Shown in pieces: positions 9,248 to 18,552 of a stretch of 64,000 nt of DNA (its first letter is position 1; every line of letters begins with the position of its first letter). This DNA is from an uncultured Eubacterium sp. (lineage in GTDB: Bacteria; Bacillota; Clostridia; Lachnospirales; Lachnospiraceae): the NCBI GenBank assembly GCA_947178105.1, contig CAMWXD010000009.1, positions 1 to 64,000 of the forward strand, given 5' to 3'. The notes below the pieces were generated by a model. The model saw nothing but the letters and a program-made list of their open reading frames with translations. It was not told the origin of the DNA and did no database searches. The position numbers and the translations under genes are program-made.

Positions 9248-10390
9248 ATGAAGGAGCTGTTTATAACAAACTTAGCAATTAAAAAAGTCAGACATTTAAA
9301 CAATATTTCTATTCCGCTGTCAGAACAAAAAATGAAACATTTAATATTGACAGGGAAGAACGGAAGTGGAAAGACAAGCGTAACTGAAAGTTTGGCAAAG
9401 TATTTGAATAAAGTTTTCAGTGGAGAAAAAGAGCAAGCTTTTAGAAACTGCCAAAAAGAACTGGGACTAACGTTTAACATGAAAACAGATAATATTTCCC
9501 GGTTAGCAGATGAGTGCCACTATATACTAGCATATTACAGGGCAGACAGGGTATTTCAGGCGGAACAGCCTAGACATGTTGAGAAAGTACAGCTAAAAGA
9601 TGATTATGGATTAAAAGAATATCCGCGGAATGAATTTGTTAAGTATTTGTTAGACTTAAAAATGACGGAAGCATTAGCAAGAAATAATAACAAGACAGAA
9701 AAAGCGGATGGAATTAAAGCCTGGTTTGAAAATCTTGAAAAACTAATGAGGACAGTATTTGCAGATGAGACAGTGGAAATAGAATTTGATGAGGAAACGT
9801 TTGAATTTCATATATTGCAGCAAGGGAAGGAGCCTTTTGATTTTAATACTTTGTCCAGCGGTTATCAGGCAGTGTTAGATATTGTATTAGATATTATTAT
9901 GCGTATGCAGTATCAAATACAGCGCTCAATAAATTTTGATCTTCCAGGAATCGTATTGATAGATGAAATTGAAACGCATTTGCATTTGGAATTACAGAAA
10001 AAAATTATGCCATTTTTGACCACTATCTTTCCGAATATCCAGTTTGTAGTGACTTCACACTCTCCGTTTATACTTAATAGTATAGAAAATGCTGTGATTT
10101 ATGACCTAGAGAATCATTTACTGGTAGAAAATGGATTAGATAATGTACCTTATGATGGAATTGTTGAGGGATATTTTAGAGCAGATAAGCTGTCCAATAC
10201 ATTGAGAGAAAAGTTTGAAGATTATCAAGAGCTTGTGAAAAAAGAAAGGTTGTCAGATGATGAATGGAATGAAATAGCTGAATTAGAGATGTATTTGGAC
10301 GAGGTGCCAGATTATCTTGCTCTTGAGCTTTCAACAGAATATCGAAGATTAAAGCTGGAATTTATGAATCGGGAGGATATAGATGGTTAA
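9248..10390 (+). CDS. Septu-like (PtuA-type) AAA ATPase
   Basis: 380 aa SMC/RecF-like ATPase. Walker A is GKNGSGKTS (residues 37-45), the signature-like region is FNTLSSGYQA, Walker B is GIVLIDEIETHLH, and the following VVTSHSPFIL gives the switch histidine. This is the single-polypeptide layout of PtuA and other OLD-like defence ATPases. The track starts at GTG 9221; GGAGG at 9237-9241 fits ATG 9248. It overlaps the HNH gene by 8 bp. In Septu, PtuA oligomers bind PtuB and release its nuclease on infection; that is family knowledge, not shown here. Confidence 0.82.
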   Translation: MKELFITNLAIKKVRHLNNISIPLSEQKMKHLILTGKNGSGKTSVTESLAKYLNKVFSGEKEQAFRNCQKELGLTFNMKTDNISRLADECHYILAYYRADRVFQAEQPRHVEKVQLKDDYGLKEYPRNEFVKYLLDLKMTEALARNNNKTEKADGIKAWFENLEKLMRTVFADETVEIEFDEETFEFHILQQGKEPFDFNTLSSGYQAVLDIVLDIIMRMQYQIQRSINFDLPGIVLIDEIETHLHLELQKKIMPFLTTIFPNIQFVVTSHSPFILNSIENAVIYDLENHLLVENGLDNVPYDGIVEGYFRADKLSNTLREKFEDYQELVKKERLSDDEWNEIAELEMYLDEVPDYLALELSTEYRRLKLEFMNREDIDG

Positions 10391-11051
10391 AGTGTCACGT
10401 TCTTTTCCGGCACCAAATTCTTTAGCAGAAGAAGCAATGAAATTAACTGGAAGATATGACAAGCCGGATGTAATAGAAAGATTGAAAAAGGATTTTCATA
10501 ATAAATGTTATATCTGTGAAATGAAAGACTTACAAGATCCTAATGTAGAACATTTACTTCCACATAAAAACGGGAAATACTCAGAGAGAAAATTTGATTG
10601 GGAAAATCTTTTTTGGTCATGTGGGCATTGTAATGGGATTAAAAATAGAGGAAAATATGATGAAGGGATTATAGACTGCTGTAGGCAAGATCCGGAGAAC
10701 TATCTGGATTTTCAAGTTATAAAAGAGGATGTTATTATTCATGTGAAAAATATGAATGCTGAGAAATATAAAAGGACGGCTTTGCTGATAACAGAAACTT
10801 TTTCGTTGAAAAATACAGGAATGAGAACGTACACGTGTGATGTGAGATTGAAATTACTTCAAAAAGAAATGGATATTTTATATAAACAGCTTGAAAAATT
10901 TCATAATCATCCTGATTCTAAAGTAACAATACGGATGATTAGCAGTCTATTAAGGCGAGAATCAGCATTTGCAGCATTTAAAAGATGTTATGTGCGCAAT
11001 CATGCCAATGAATATCCGCAATTACAGAAATATGTGTGCTTAGATGAATAA
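10383..11051 (+). CDS. Septu-like (PtuB-type) HNH endonuclease
   Basis: 222 aa. The HNH core spans roughly residues 42-84: CYIC (zinc), EHLLPH (catalytic histidine), WENLFWSC and GHCN, where the second cysteine pair completes the zinc site. This matches the TIGR02646-type HNH proteins found with PtuA and with retron Ec78-like systems. The gene starts inside the end of the ATPase gene, with GGGAGGA well spaced, so the two products should be made together. The predicted role is nucleic-acid cleavage as the effector of an abortive-infection system. Confidence 0.82.
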   Translation: MVKVSRSFPAPNSLAEEAMKLTGRYDKPDVIERLKKDFHNKCYICEMKDLQDPNVEHLLPHKNGKYSERKFDWENLFWSCGHCNGIKNRGKYDEGIIDCCRQDPENYLDFQVIKEDVIIHVKNMNAEKYKRTALLITETFSLKNTGMRTYTCDVRLKLLQKEMDILYKQLEKFHNHPDSKVTIRMISSLLRRESAFAAFKRCYVRNHANEYPQLQKYVCLDE

Positions 11052-11127
11052 AAAGTTAACATCTGTGCCATAGAAGGAATGAAACACAGATGTTTGTATC
11101 AATGATTGGAGAGGAGAACAAAGATGT

Positions 11128-11373
11128 ATGAAAGCAAATCTATATTTGATATTAAAATTAGCCATAATGGCATTTCTTTGTGCAATACTTTATATTTTTT
11201 TGCATGAAGGAGGCCACGCGTTGGTGGCAGTTTTATGCGGTGCTAAAATTACTTCTTTTAGTATTATAGGAGCACATACAAGCGCGACAGGCGGAAAAAG
11301 CGCTAGAATAGATGCAGAGCAGATTTGCAAGCCAGTGTGTTCCATGACGAAATTTAGCCCGAAATACAAATGA
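11128..11373 (+). pseudogene. Truncated M50-type metalloprotease remnant
   Basis: The 81-aa ORF opens with a membrane helix carrying HEGGHA, an HExxH zinc motif in the position usual for site-2-protease-like (M50) membrane proteins. Homology-like sequence runs only to about residue 55 (TSATGG); the rest lacks membrane segments and the second metal-binding motif. GAGAGGAG lies before the start. I read it as a 3-prime truncated gene rather than a functional protease. A second ATG four bases upstream opens a different short frame. Confidence 0.5.
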
Positions 11374-11460
11374 TATAGTGTGGAAATATCTGGTGATGTT
11401 TGATACAATACTTATATTATTCTGATAAGGAAACGCTGGATGAAGAAAGGAGGGCATTTT

Positions 11461-12164
11461 ATGCCAATTATAAAAGGATTAGAATGGACGTTTGACACAG
11501 TGGCGCAGCAGTATGAAAAAATGCGTCCTGAATATGTTCCGGCACTGTATGAAGATCTATTTCGGTATAAGCAGATCGATGAAACAAGCTGTGCTATGGA
11601 AGTGGGCATCGGCGGAGGGCAGGCAACGCTGCCTGTTTTAAAGACAGGCTGCACAGTAACGGCTGTCGAATATGGAGAGAATTTTTCAAGCCTGTGCCGT
11701 AATAAATTTCGGGAATTTCCTGGATTTTCTGTTGTGACATCTAAATTTGAAGATGTACCGTGTGAGAGCAATTCCTATGATCTTATTTATTCTGCATCTT
11801 TGCAAACCATCCATACAAAGACAAGGGCAGAGAGGAAATTCATCAGGCAATTCAAAAAATATATGATGTATATATGCCAAATTCTATGGAAGGCAGCGAG
11901 TATGATGAAAAGGCAGCAAAGGAGTTGGCGGAAGTGGCGCAAAAATACGGATTTACAGATATCTGCTACAAGATCTATCATCGGACGCGGACGTTTTCTG
12001 CCAGGGAGTATACGGAACTGCTGGGGACGTATTCTGACCATAGGGTGATTGAAGAAGAAACAAGAAAAGCGTTTTTCAGCGAAATTGAACAGGCGATCAA
12101 TCGATTTGGAGGGCAAATTACGATCTATGATACGATTGATTTGCAGCTTGCCAGAAAGCCTTGA
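11461..12164 (+). pseudogene. SAM methyltransferase broken by internal deletion
   Basis: The first part (from ATG 11461) is a class I methyltransferase N-terminus with glycine loop EVGIGGGQAT and the acidic motif VTAVEYG. At about 11797 the frame changes. In the shifted frame the DNA reads FANHPYKDKG and continues as a normal methyltransferase C-terminus through the ORF at 11874-12164. The residues that usually lie between YSAS and this point (about 25, including the LKPGG-type loop) are absent. So one deletion removed an internal piece and shifted frame. The ORF-track entries 11440-12048 and 11874-12164 are its two halves. Confidence 0.75.
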
Positions 12165-12258
12165 CTTAAGCCATGGCAAGGTGCCTGGCTGTACAGAAAT
12201 GAGGCGATAAGAGAGTGCTGTAGCAGACAACATTTTTAAAAGGAGCAGTTAGAAAATC

Positions 12259-12720
12259 ATGAAAGAAATCATTGCTTATGAAATGGCATTAAAGGAAATG
12301 CCAAAGCTTAAGGAACATATAAGCTGTTTTCCATTCGAGGAAAAATATTGGGATGAATATAAGGCAATTTATAATGCATGTTTGTATGAAATGAGAAAAG
12401 ATCTGGAGATTGAGCCGGTAAATTTTTATTCTGACGGTTCTCAGATGAAAGACAAAAGCAGCGATACGTTTCTATATTTGCAGGATGACAACATCATCGG
12501 CGCTGTTTCCTGTTATGGAAATGAGATAGACGATCTTATAGTGCACAAGCCCTTTCAAGGGAAGGGTTTTGGAAAAAAACTGCTGTTATGGGGCGTGAAT
12601 CATATAAGGGAACAGGGGCATGATGAAGTGGTTTTGCATGTAGCAGAATGGAATCAGAATGCAGTGAAGCTATATTTAAAGGTGGGATTTCAGATCACGA
12701 AAAAAGAAAAAGTCCGGTGA
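12259..12720 (+). CDS. GNAT-family N-acetyltransferase
   Basis: 153 aa. The acetyl-CoA loop reads VHKPFQGKGFGKKLL (the Q/R-x-x-G-x-G/A motif), followed by WNQNAVKLYLKVGF, the usual alpha4 region. AAAAGGAG lies upstream of ATG 12259. The N-terminal 80 residues are divergent, so the acyl acceptor cannot be assigned. It is followed closely by another GNAT gene. Confidence 0.8.
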   Translation: MKEIIAYEMALKEMPKLKEHISCFPFEEKYWDEYKAIYNACLYEMRKDLEIEPVNFYSDGSQMKDKSSDTFLYLQDDNIIGAVSCYGNEIDDLIVHKPFQGKGFGKKLLLWGVNHIREQGHDEVVLHVAEWNQNAVKLYLKVGFQITKKEKVR

Positions 12721-12762
12721 TTATGCAAAAATACAGGGAAACTATTTTGGGAGGAATTGTCG

Positions 12763-13245
12763 ATGAAAGATATGGAATATATAGCGGCTACATTGGATAT
12801 GGCAGATGCAGTTTACAATGTACTGCATACAGCAATTAAAACGATTTATCCTAAATATTACCCTAAGGAGGTCGTAGATTTTTTTTGCAGGCATCATAGC
12901 AAAGAGCATATTTTGGAAGGGATTGCGACTGGAAATATGGGCGTATTAACGGATGGAAACACGATTGTCGGGACAGGCTGCTATGACGGCAACCATATTA
13001 CGGGGGTATATGTGCTGCCTTCCAGCCAAAAACAGGGCTGTGGCACGCAGATTATGAATGCCCTGGAAGCGCAAATCATGCAAAAACATGATACCGTTGT
13101 ATTAGATGCGTCGCTTTCTGCGGTGTTATTGTATGAACATCGGGGATATCGCACCGTGGGGCACGGTATTTATGAATTGGAACATGATGTAAAGCTGGTT
13201 TACGAAATTATGGAGAAAAAACTGAGAGCTGAGATGCATTTATAG
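12763..13245 (+). CDS. GNAT-family N-acetyltransferase
   Basis: 160 aa from ATG 12763; the track's TTG start at 12757 is inside the ribosome-site spacing (GGGAGG at 12749-12754). The CoA-binding stretch is VLPSSQKQGCGTQIM and the C-terminal part carries LYEHRGYRTVG, typical of the family. It begins 42 nt after the other GNAT gene and 14 nt before the ArsC-like gene, so the three probably share a transcript. Confidence 0.8.
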   Translation: MKDMEYIAATLDMADAVYNVLHTAIKTIYPKYYPKEVVDFFCRHHSKEHILEGIATGNMGVLTDGNTIVGTGCYDGNHITGVYVLPSSQKQGCGTQIMNALEAQIMQKHDTVVLDASLSAVLLYEHRGYRTVGHGIYELEHDVKLVYEIMEKKLRAEMHL

Positions 13246-13259
13246 AGAGGAGAGAGCGT

Positions 13260-13610
13260 ATGCTGTTTATACATTACCCAAAGTGTTCCACTTGCCAGAA
13301 GGCGAAAAAGTGGCTGGAGGCACATCAAATTGCATACACGCAGCGGCATATTGTAGAAGACCATCCTGCTTATGAGGAATTAAAACAGTGGTATGCCAAA
13401 AGCGGTTTGCCGCTGAAGCGGTTTTTTAATACAAGCGGAATGCTGTACAGAGATATGCAGTTAAAGGACAAGCTGGCTGCGATGAGCGAGGAAGAACAGC
13501 TAAAGCTTCTTGCAACGAATGGAATGCTTGTAAAGCGGCCGCTGATCATCAATGAGAACGTGGTGCTTACTGGATTTAAGGAGGCGGAGTGGGCGGAGAA
13601 GCTTTTATAA
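13260..13610 (+). CDS. ArsC/Spx-family thioredoxin-fold protein
   Basis: 116 aa. The N-terminal YPKCSTCQKAKKWL is the ArsC/Spx-family active site with a CxxC pair, and MLVKRPLII matches the conserved KRP segment near the C-terminus. Family members are arsenate reductases or redox-sensitive RNA-polymerase-binding regulators (Spx/MgsR). No arsenic genes are nearby, so arsenate reduction is not implied. A strong terminator follows. Confidence 0.85.
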   Translation: MLFIHYPKCSTCQKAKKWLEAHQIAYTQRHIVEDHPAYEELKQWYAKSGLPLKRFFNTSGMLYRDMQLKDKLAAMSEEEQLKLLATNGMLVKRPLIINENVVLTGFKEAEWAEKLL

Positions 13611-13647
13611 ACGTGGGGCCTGCAATGTGCAGATCGGAAAGGTGTGG

Positions 13648-13691
13648 CGGGAGCCGGGACAGTTGTGTGCTGTTCCGGTTCCCGTATTTTT
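13648..13691 (+). terminator. Strong terminator after ArsC-like gene
   Basis: CGGGAGCCGGGACAG pairs with CTGTTCCGGTTCCCG across a 7-nt loop and is followed by ATTTTTT. It cleanly ends the GNAT-GNAT-ArsC transcript. Confidence 0.85.
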
Positions 13692-13804
13692 TGCATGAAA
13701 CTCCATAATAGATTCAAAAAACAATGGTATGCTAGAATAGCAGGCGAGAAAAGGATATTTTTTGCAGAAGATTTGAAAAGTGCCAGAAAGGATTTGCAGA
13801 GACA

Positions 13805-14482
13805 ATGAAAAAAATTTTAATCGTAGAGGATGATTTATCAATCCAGGCATTGTTGTATGATTTTTTAAAAGAGGCTGGTTATGAGGCCAGCCTGGCTGCG
13901 GACGGAGTGGAAGCGTTATCGCTGTATTCGGCGCAGCCGTTTGACCTGGTTTTACTGGATGTTATGCTGCCAAAAATCGATGGATACGGCGTGTGCGAGG
14001 TGATACGCCAGAAATCTGATATTCCTGTCATCATGCTCACAGCGCTTGACAGCGAACAGGATCAGATCAAAGGGCTGGACTTACAGGCAGATGATTATAT
14101 TACAAAGCCGTTTTCGATGCCGGTTCTGCTCCGAAAAATAGCGGCTGTCCTGCGGCGTACACAAAAGCGGGAGGATGCGGCAAGAACCATCGCCTATAAA
14201 GAGCTGCTGCTGGATCTGGATAGTTATAAGGTTTATCGGAATGGAGTGTATATAGAGCTTACGCCCCGTGAGTTTGAGATCCTGCGGGAGCTTATGATGC
14301 ATCAGGGCAGAATACTGACACGTCAGAATTTACTGCATATGCTGTGGAAATACGAGTTTTTCGGAGATGAAAGAATTATTGATACGCACATAAAAAATTT
14401 GCGCAAAAAGCTGGGGACAACGGATTATATTGAAACAGTCAGAGGGGTGGGATATCGCATTGATAAAGAAGATCGTTTGTAA
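13805..14482 (+). CDS. OmpR-family response regulator
   Basis: 225 aa. The receiver domain (1-115) has acidic pair EDD, phospho-acceptor aspartate in LVLLDVMLP and KP in ITKPFSM. The C-terminal winged helix ends DTHIKNLRKKLG...VRGVGYRI, the OmpR/PhoB signature. It overlaps the histidine kinase gene by 23 bp. No transporter target is adjacent, so the regulon is not visible. Confidence 0.93.
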   Translation: MKKILIVEDDLSIQALLYDFLKEAGYEASLAADGVEALSLYSAQPFDLVLLDVMLPKIDGYGVCEVIRQKSDIPVIMLTALDSEQDQIKGLDLQADDYITKPFSMPVLLRKIAAVLRRTQKREDAARTIAYKELLLDLDSYKVYRNGVYIELTPREFEILRELMMHQGRILTRQNLLHMLWKYEFFGDERIIDTHIKNLRKKLGTTDYIETVRGVGYRIDKEDRL

Positions 14483-16040
14483 GCTGACAAGCAGGCTGGC
14501 GGTAAAGGTATTTTTGCTCACCGCAGTTTTGATGGCTGCCTGCTGCGGGATGATGTATGCTTGTATGGTACGTTTTGCCCCTTATGTATATAAACATCAG
14601 GTGGAAGAGGCGGAAGAGCTGGCTGTGGAGTTGTCGCTGTGCATGGGGGAATGTTTTAAAGAAGAAGCGGTGTTTTACATCCGTGAGATGGGAGGCATCC
14701 TAAAGGAGCAGACGGAGGATGAGTTTGTGTTTGTTGTATGCAACAGCAGCGGGGATGAAATAGATATCCGATACTGGAATACCTTTGCAGGCAGGGAAGA
14801 CGGGTGGAATGGGGATCAGGCTGCGGCTGCAAAAGAGCATGAATGGAATGAGAGCCTGTCAGAAGGCGGGCATCAGACGGTGCCTGGCTCGGAGGTGTTT
14901 ACTGGCAGGAATATGGAGGAATGGAAAGGATATGAGCAGACGGGCTGGTATCCCATCTGGTTTGCAGACAGTACGGAAGAATATTTTTTGCTTGCTGTAC
15001 AAAATATGGATAAGGAGAGCCAGGTCGTGGAGGCATTGCACAAAGCGTTCCCGATTTTGGCAGTGGTTGTTGGGGGGATGTCCTTTATGGCTTCTTTTTT
15101 TTATACATGGTATGTGACAGCTCCGATGAAAAAGATCAGCAGTATTTCAAGAAAGATGGCTGAGATGGATTTTAGCTGTGATTGCCCGCTGCGGCGTACG
15201 GATGAGATCGGCGTTTTGTCTGACAGCCTGAATGCATTGTCTGTGAAGCTTTCGGCGGCGCTTTTGGAGTTGCAGGAAGCGAACCAAAAATTGCAGGCGG
15301 ATATTGATAAGGAGCGGCAGCTCGAACGGCAGCGTTCCGAGTTCTTTTCGGCGGCTTCGCATGAATTGAAAACGCCGATTACGATTATTAAAGGGCAGCT
15401 TGAGGGGATGCTGTACCAGGTAGGGCGTTACAAAGACCGGGAAACCTATCTTGCAGGATCTTTGGAAGAGGTATGTGTTTTGGAGAAAATGGTACAGGAG
15501 CTTCTTACGATATCCAGGCTGGGGACGCCGGGTTATATGTGCCATAAATGCCTTTTTGATTTTGGAAGCCTCATCAAACAGCGTCTGGAAGCTTATGAAG
15601 ACCTGTTTATGCTAAAGGAATTAGAGCTAAAGCCGTCGGTTGAAGCGGGGGTTATGGTTGCAGGCGACCGATGGCTGCTGGAAAAAGCAGTGGATAATTT
15701 GTTCAGCAATGCAGCAGCTTATTCACCGCCGAAAAACCATGTGCAGGTAAAATTGTGGAAAGAAGCAGAAAAAATCTGGTTTGCTGTGGAAAACACAGGG
15801 GTACATATTCCAGAAGAGAAGATTCCGAAGCTGTTTGAAGCTTTTTACCGTTTGGAGCCGTCGCGCAGCCGGCAGACAGGCGGAAGCGGTTTGGGGCTGT
15901 ATATTGTAAATACGATATTGAAGCTGCATGGCGCAGAGATTACAGTCGCCAATAACGCGCAGGGGGTGGAGGTGCTGGTTCAGTTTGGAAGTGATATTTA
16001 TGATTGCAAAAACGATAGGTATGGGTATAATATAGAGTAG
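14460..16040 (+). CDS. Sensor histidine kinase
   Basis: About 526 aa. Two membrane helices (near residues 10-35 and 200-220) flank an extracytoplasmic sensor of about 160 residues, then HAMP, HisKA with SAASHELKTPI, and HATPase_c with N box NLFSNAAAY and G2 box GGSGLGLYIV. The track begins at GTG 14430, but AGAGGGGTGGGA at 14441-14451 suits TTG 14460 better. It is the cognate kinase of the preceding regulator; the signal is unknown. Confidence 0.9.
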   Translation: MIKKIVCKLTSRLAVKVFLLTAVLMAACCGMMYACMVRFAPYVYKHQVEEAEELAVELSLCMGECFKEEAVFYIREMGGILKEQTEDEFVFVVCNSSGDEIDIRYWNTFAGREDGWNGDQAAAAKEHEWNESLSEGGHQTVPGSEVFTGRNMEEWKGYEQTGWYPIWFADSTEEYFLLAVQNMDKESQVVEALHKAFPILAVVVGGMSFMASFFYTWYVTAPMKKISSISRKMAEMDFSCDCPLRRTDEIGVLSDSLNALSVKLSAALLELQEANQKLQADIDKERQLERQRSEFFSAASHELKTPITIIKGQLEGMLYQVGRYKDRETYLAGSLEEVCVLEKMVQELLTISRLGTPGYMCHKCLFDFGSLIKQRLEAYEDLFMLKELELKPSVEAGVMVAGDRWLLEKAVDNLFSNAAAYSPPKNHVQVKLWKEAEKIWFAVENTGVHIPEEKIPKLFEAFYRLEPSRSRQTGGSGLGLYIVNTILKLHGAEITVANNAQGVEVLVQFGSDIYDCKNDRYGYNIE

Positions 16041-16085
16041 CAATATGTTGGTTTGGCGTAAAATACAGAAGAAAAGGAGATGGAT

Positions 16086-16955
16086 ATGTTTGAATTACAG
16101 GAAGCATTAGAGCGGGTTTCTTACCTTACAGGCAAATTTCCGCAAGAAGAATTTCAGGTTATAAGGCAGAATTTTGAAGAAGCAAAGCCATATCTTTATG
16201 CTGCGCTGGATAAGGCGATGGTAGAAGCCGAGGAGTTGGATGAAAACTATAATCTGCATTTTTATGCGTTATTTTTTCTGGCAGAGTTTAAGGATACCGA
16301 AGCATTTGAAAAAATCATAACCTTGCTTCATCTGCCGCAGGATCTTTTAGATGATCTGATCGGTGATTTAAGTACGAGTGGCCTGGATCAAATTTTATAC
16401 AATACTTTTAATGGAGATGTGGAGCTGTTAAAAAAGACTGTTTGCAACAGGCAGATCAATGAATATGTACGTAACAGTGTACTGCATGTGTTGGGACAGT
16501 TGTATTTGGATGGTACACTGGAAAAACAGGATTGGATTGATTTTCTGAAAAAGCTGGCGGATGCAGAGGATGAGGAATTTTCTACCTGGCTGGCAGGTAT
16601 GATCTGTGAGTGCCATCTGGTTGAGCTGCTGCCGCAATTGCGGTATCTTTTTGATGAGGATTTGGTTGACCCATCTGTTTATGGTGATTATGACAGTTGC
16701 GTAGACAGGATGTTTTCCTATGAGGGGGAAGAGCAGGCAATTTTTGAAAAACAGTTATCGGCAGACAGTCTAAAAACCTGGGCGATGTTTGAACAGGAAA
16801 AAACTGGGAGCAATAAAAATCTTGCAATGAAAGATTTGCAAAAGCTGTTTGGGCAGCAGGAGCAAAAAACAGAGAAAAAAGTGAAAGTGGGACGGAATGC
16901 CCCATGCCCATGTGGCAGCGGAAAAAAATATAAGTATTGCTGCCTGATATTTTGA
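16086..16955 (+). CDS. DUF1186-like protein with C-terminal SEC-C zinc motif
   Basis: 289 aa from ATG 16086, chosen over ATG 16080 because AAGGAG ends at 16079. The first 210 residues are acidic and helical, resembling DUF1186. The last 25 residues, GRNAPCPCGSGKKYKYCC, are a SEC-C zinc-binding motif as in the SecA tail. A linker rich in K, E and Q joins the two. SEC-C proteins are often associated with ribosomes or nucleic acid; the exact role is not established. Confidence 0.8.
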   Translation: MFELQEALERVSYLTGKFPQEEFQVIRQNFEEAKPYLYAALDKAMVEAEELDENYNLHFYALFFLAEFKDTEAFEKIITLLHLPQDLLDDLIGDLSTSGLDQILYNTFNGDVELLKKTVCNRQINEYVRNSVLHVLGQLYLDGTLEKQDWIDFLKKLADAEDEEFSTWLAGMICECHLVELLPQLRYLFDEDLVDPSVYGDYDSCVDRMFSYEGEEQAIFEKQLSADSLKTWAMFEQEKTGSNKNLAMKDLQKLFGQQEQKTEKKVKVGRNAPCPCGSGKKYKYCCLIF

Positions 16956-17138
16956 AGCTTATGGGCGAACTTACAAAAGGGGGGTGGCTTTCGTCCTCGG
17001 ATGCGAGAGCACATTTCCTTTGAAAAATTTTCAGAAATCGGCTTGTTACTGTCTTCTGTGACAGATCTAGAAAGTGGTTACCTTTTGTTTCCTGATCTGC
17101 CACAGAACAGCAACGAACTGACATGAGCGCAGTACAAT

Positions 17139-18206
17139 TTAGCGTTTTCTTGCTTTTATAACAAAAACTGTAGGCAGCATTAACGCTTTTTTGCCAAAAT
17201 CATTGTCTGCTGCGTGTGCTTTTTCCAGGTCAGTTTCTTCTATCAGTTTTTCTATGATAAATCCGTTGGCTGCCAAAGCGTTGATATAAGTACTCATCAT
17301 GCGGTTAGCCAGCATAATTTTGCTGCCGCCCAGATCGGCGCGATACCATGCTTCGTTAAAGTAGGAATTACGAAAAATAAGCCTGCCGTTCTCAATAGAC
17401 ACACATTTATGGATAGGATGTGACCAGCCGAATACAAACAAGCCGCCTGGTTTCAAATAGGAATGGATATGCTGTAATGTTTGATCCAGATTGGTAGTCC
17501 AGCCAATGCCATAGACTGAATAGACGACGTCAAAATAATCTCTGGGAAGTCCGCAGTCTTCTTCCATAGGCGAGCAGATGAGGTTTGCGCTGATGCCATG
17601 TGCACTTAGAAAGTGTCTGGCATGTTCGAGCTGATCTGCGGACAGGTCTAATCCCCACAGATCGGATGCGCCGGTATCAGCGGCGTATTTTAAGGAACCG
17701 CCATTGCCGCAGCAGATCTCAAGCACCCGTTTGCCGGACAGGCATTCAAGCAAATGAAGCTTGTCCTCAGATGGGCAATATCCGCCCCAGTCCGGCAGTG
17801 ATACGGCTTCTAAGCATTCGTTTCCTGTGGTGCTCCAAAATGTATTGTTTATTTGGTGTGTGTTTTGGGCATCCATTGCCACATGATTTGCAGAACCGAA
17901 AGCTTTGCCGCCTATAATATTTGTTTTTGTTTTTTCTGCTTCTTTTACAAGGCTCATTATGTTTTCCTCCGCTTTCTGTTTGTAGTCAGCATCGGTCAGC
18001 TTTTCACCGGAAAACAGTTCGTTCAGATCGATTTTGAGAAGCTTGCAGACAGGCTGCATATAGGATAATTCAGGCATTCCGTTGCCGCATTCCCATTTGC
18101 TTACCGTCTTATCGCTGATGCCCAAAGCGTCAGCAAGTTCACGCTGGGTCAGATGCTGCTGCTTTCTCATTTCAGCAAGAAACCTGCCTATTTTCAACTG
18201 GTTCAT
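17139..18206 (-). CDS. HTH-XRE / SAM-methyltransferase fusion protein
   Basis: 355 aa from the ATG at 18206 (GAGGTGG upstream); the track adds 13 residues. Residues 5-65 are an XRE helix-turn-helix (TQRELADALGISDKTVSKWE), about 70 residues of linker follow, and then a class I methyltransferase domain with motif I VLEICCGNGGSL, acidic loop LWGLDLS and the LKPGGLFVF strand. A DNA-binding regulator fused to a methyltransferase could act as an autoregulated small-molecule-modifying enzyme or a DNA-targeted enzyme. No target gene is next to it. Confidence 0.85.
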   Translation of the reverse strand: MNQLKIGRFLAEMRKQQHLTQRELADALGISDKTVSKWECGNGMPELSYMQPVCKLLKIDLNELFSGEKLTDADYKQKAEENIMSLVKEAEKTKTNIIGGKAFGSANHVAMDAQNTHQINNTFWSTTGNECLEAVSLPDWGGYCPSEDKLHLLECLSGKRVLEICCGNGGSLKYAADTGASDLWGLDLSADQLEHARHFLSAHGISANLICSPMEEDCGLPRDYFDVVYSVYGIGWTTNLDQTLQHIHSYLKPGGLFVFGWSHPIHKCVSIENGRLIFRNSYFNEAWYRADLGGSKIMLANRMMSTYINALAANGFIIEKLIEETDLEKAHAADNDFGKKALMLPTVFVIKARKR

Positions 18207-18515
18207 ACCGATACCACCTCTTTTCTTAAAAACATGATAATGCATATGGCTTCACAATCACACCCACGAATCGTAGAGTTTTCATGTCTTTGCCGGCAGG
18301 CTTATTTGACCGTCCTTCTGGCCGCATGATCCTGAAACCGAAAATAATCCGGCTAGAGCGTGTCATAGTCAGATCAGAACATTGTAGGGCTTGTTTAAAC
18401 ATCTGGATTTATTATAGGCCAGATAAATAAAAAGTCAAGTGAAACATCAGTTATAACGGAAAGTATGTAAATCCTTGTTAATTTGATTTATCAGATTTAC
18501 AAGGAAAAAAGAAAT
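18207..18515. promoter_or_regulatory. Intergenic region upstream of HTH-methyltransferase
   Basis: No gene is supported. It contains one copy of the CTAGAGCGTGTC element (18353-18364) and CTTGTTTAAACATC (18390-18403), which resembles the operator of the trehalose operon at 30.8 kb but with only one intact half. Between 18465 and 18512 two alternative weak stems (TCCTTGT/ACAAGGA and TGTAAATC/GATTTACA) can form. Confidence 0.4.
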
Positions 18516-18547
18516 AGCCGCCACTATTTGATATGATAGTGACGGCT
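18516..18547 (-). terminator. agrB terminator
   Basis: A 12-bp stem with one mismatch (AGCCGCCACTAT/ATAGTGACGGCT) lies 6 bp past the agrB stop. On the reverse strand it runs into ATTTCTTTTTT. No small agrD-like ORF fits between agrB and this terminator. Confidence 0.8.
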
Positions 18548-18552
18548 TGCTT

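Noticed and set aside
15147-15545. Reverse ORF of 132 aa inside the histidine kinase
   Set aside because: Shadow of a clear kinase gene; many similar reverse ORFs occur across the window for the same reason.
18390-18403. Trehalose-type operator upstream of the HTH-methyltransferase
   Set aside because: Only one half of the palindrome is intact and the gene has no link to trehalose; probably chance.
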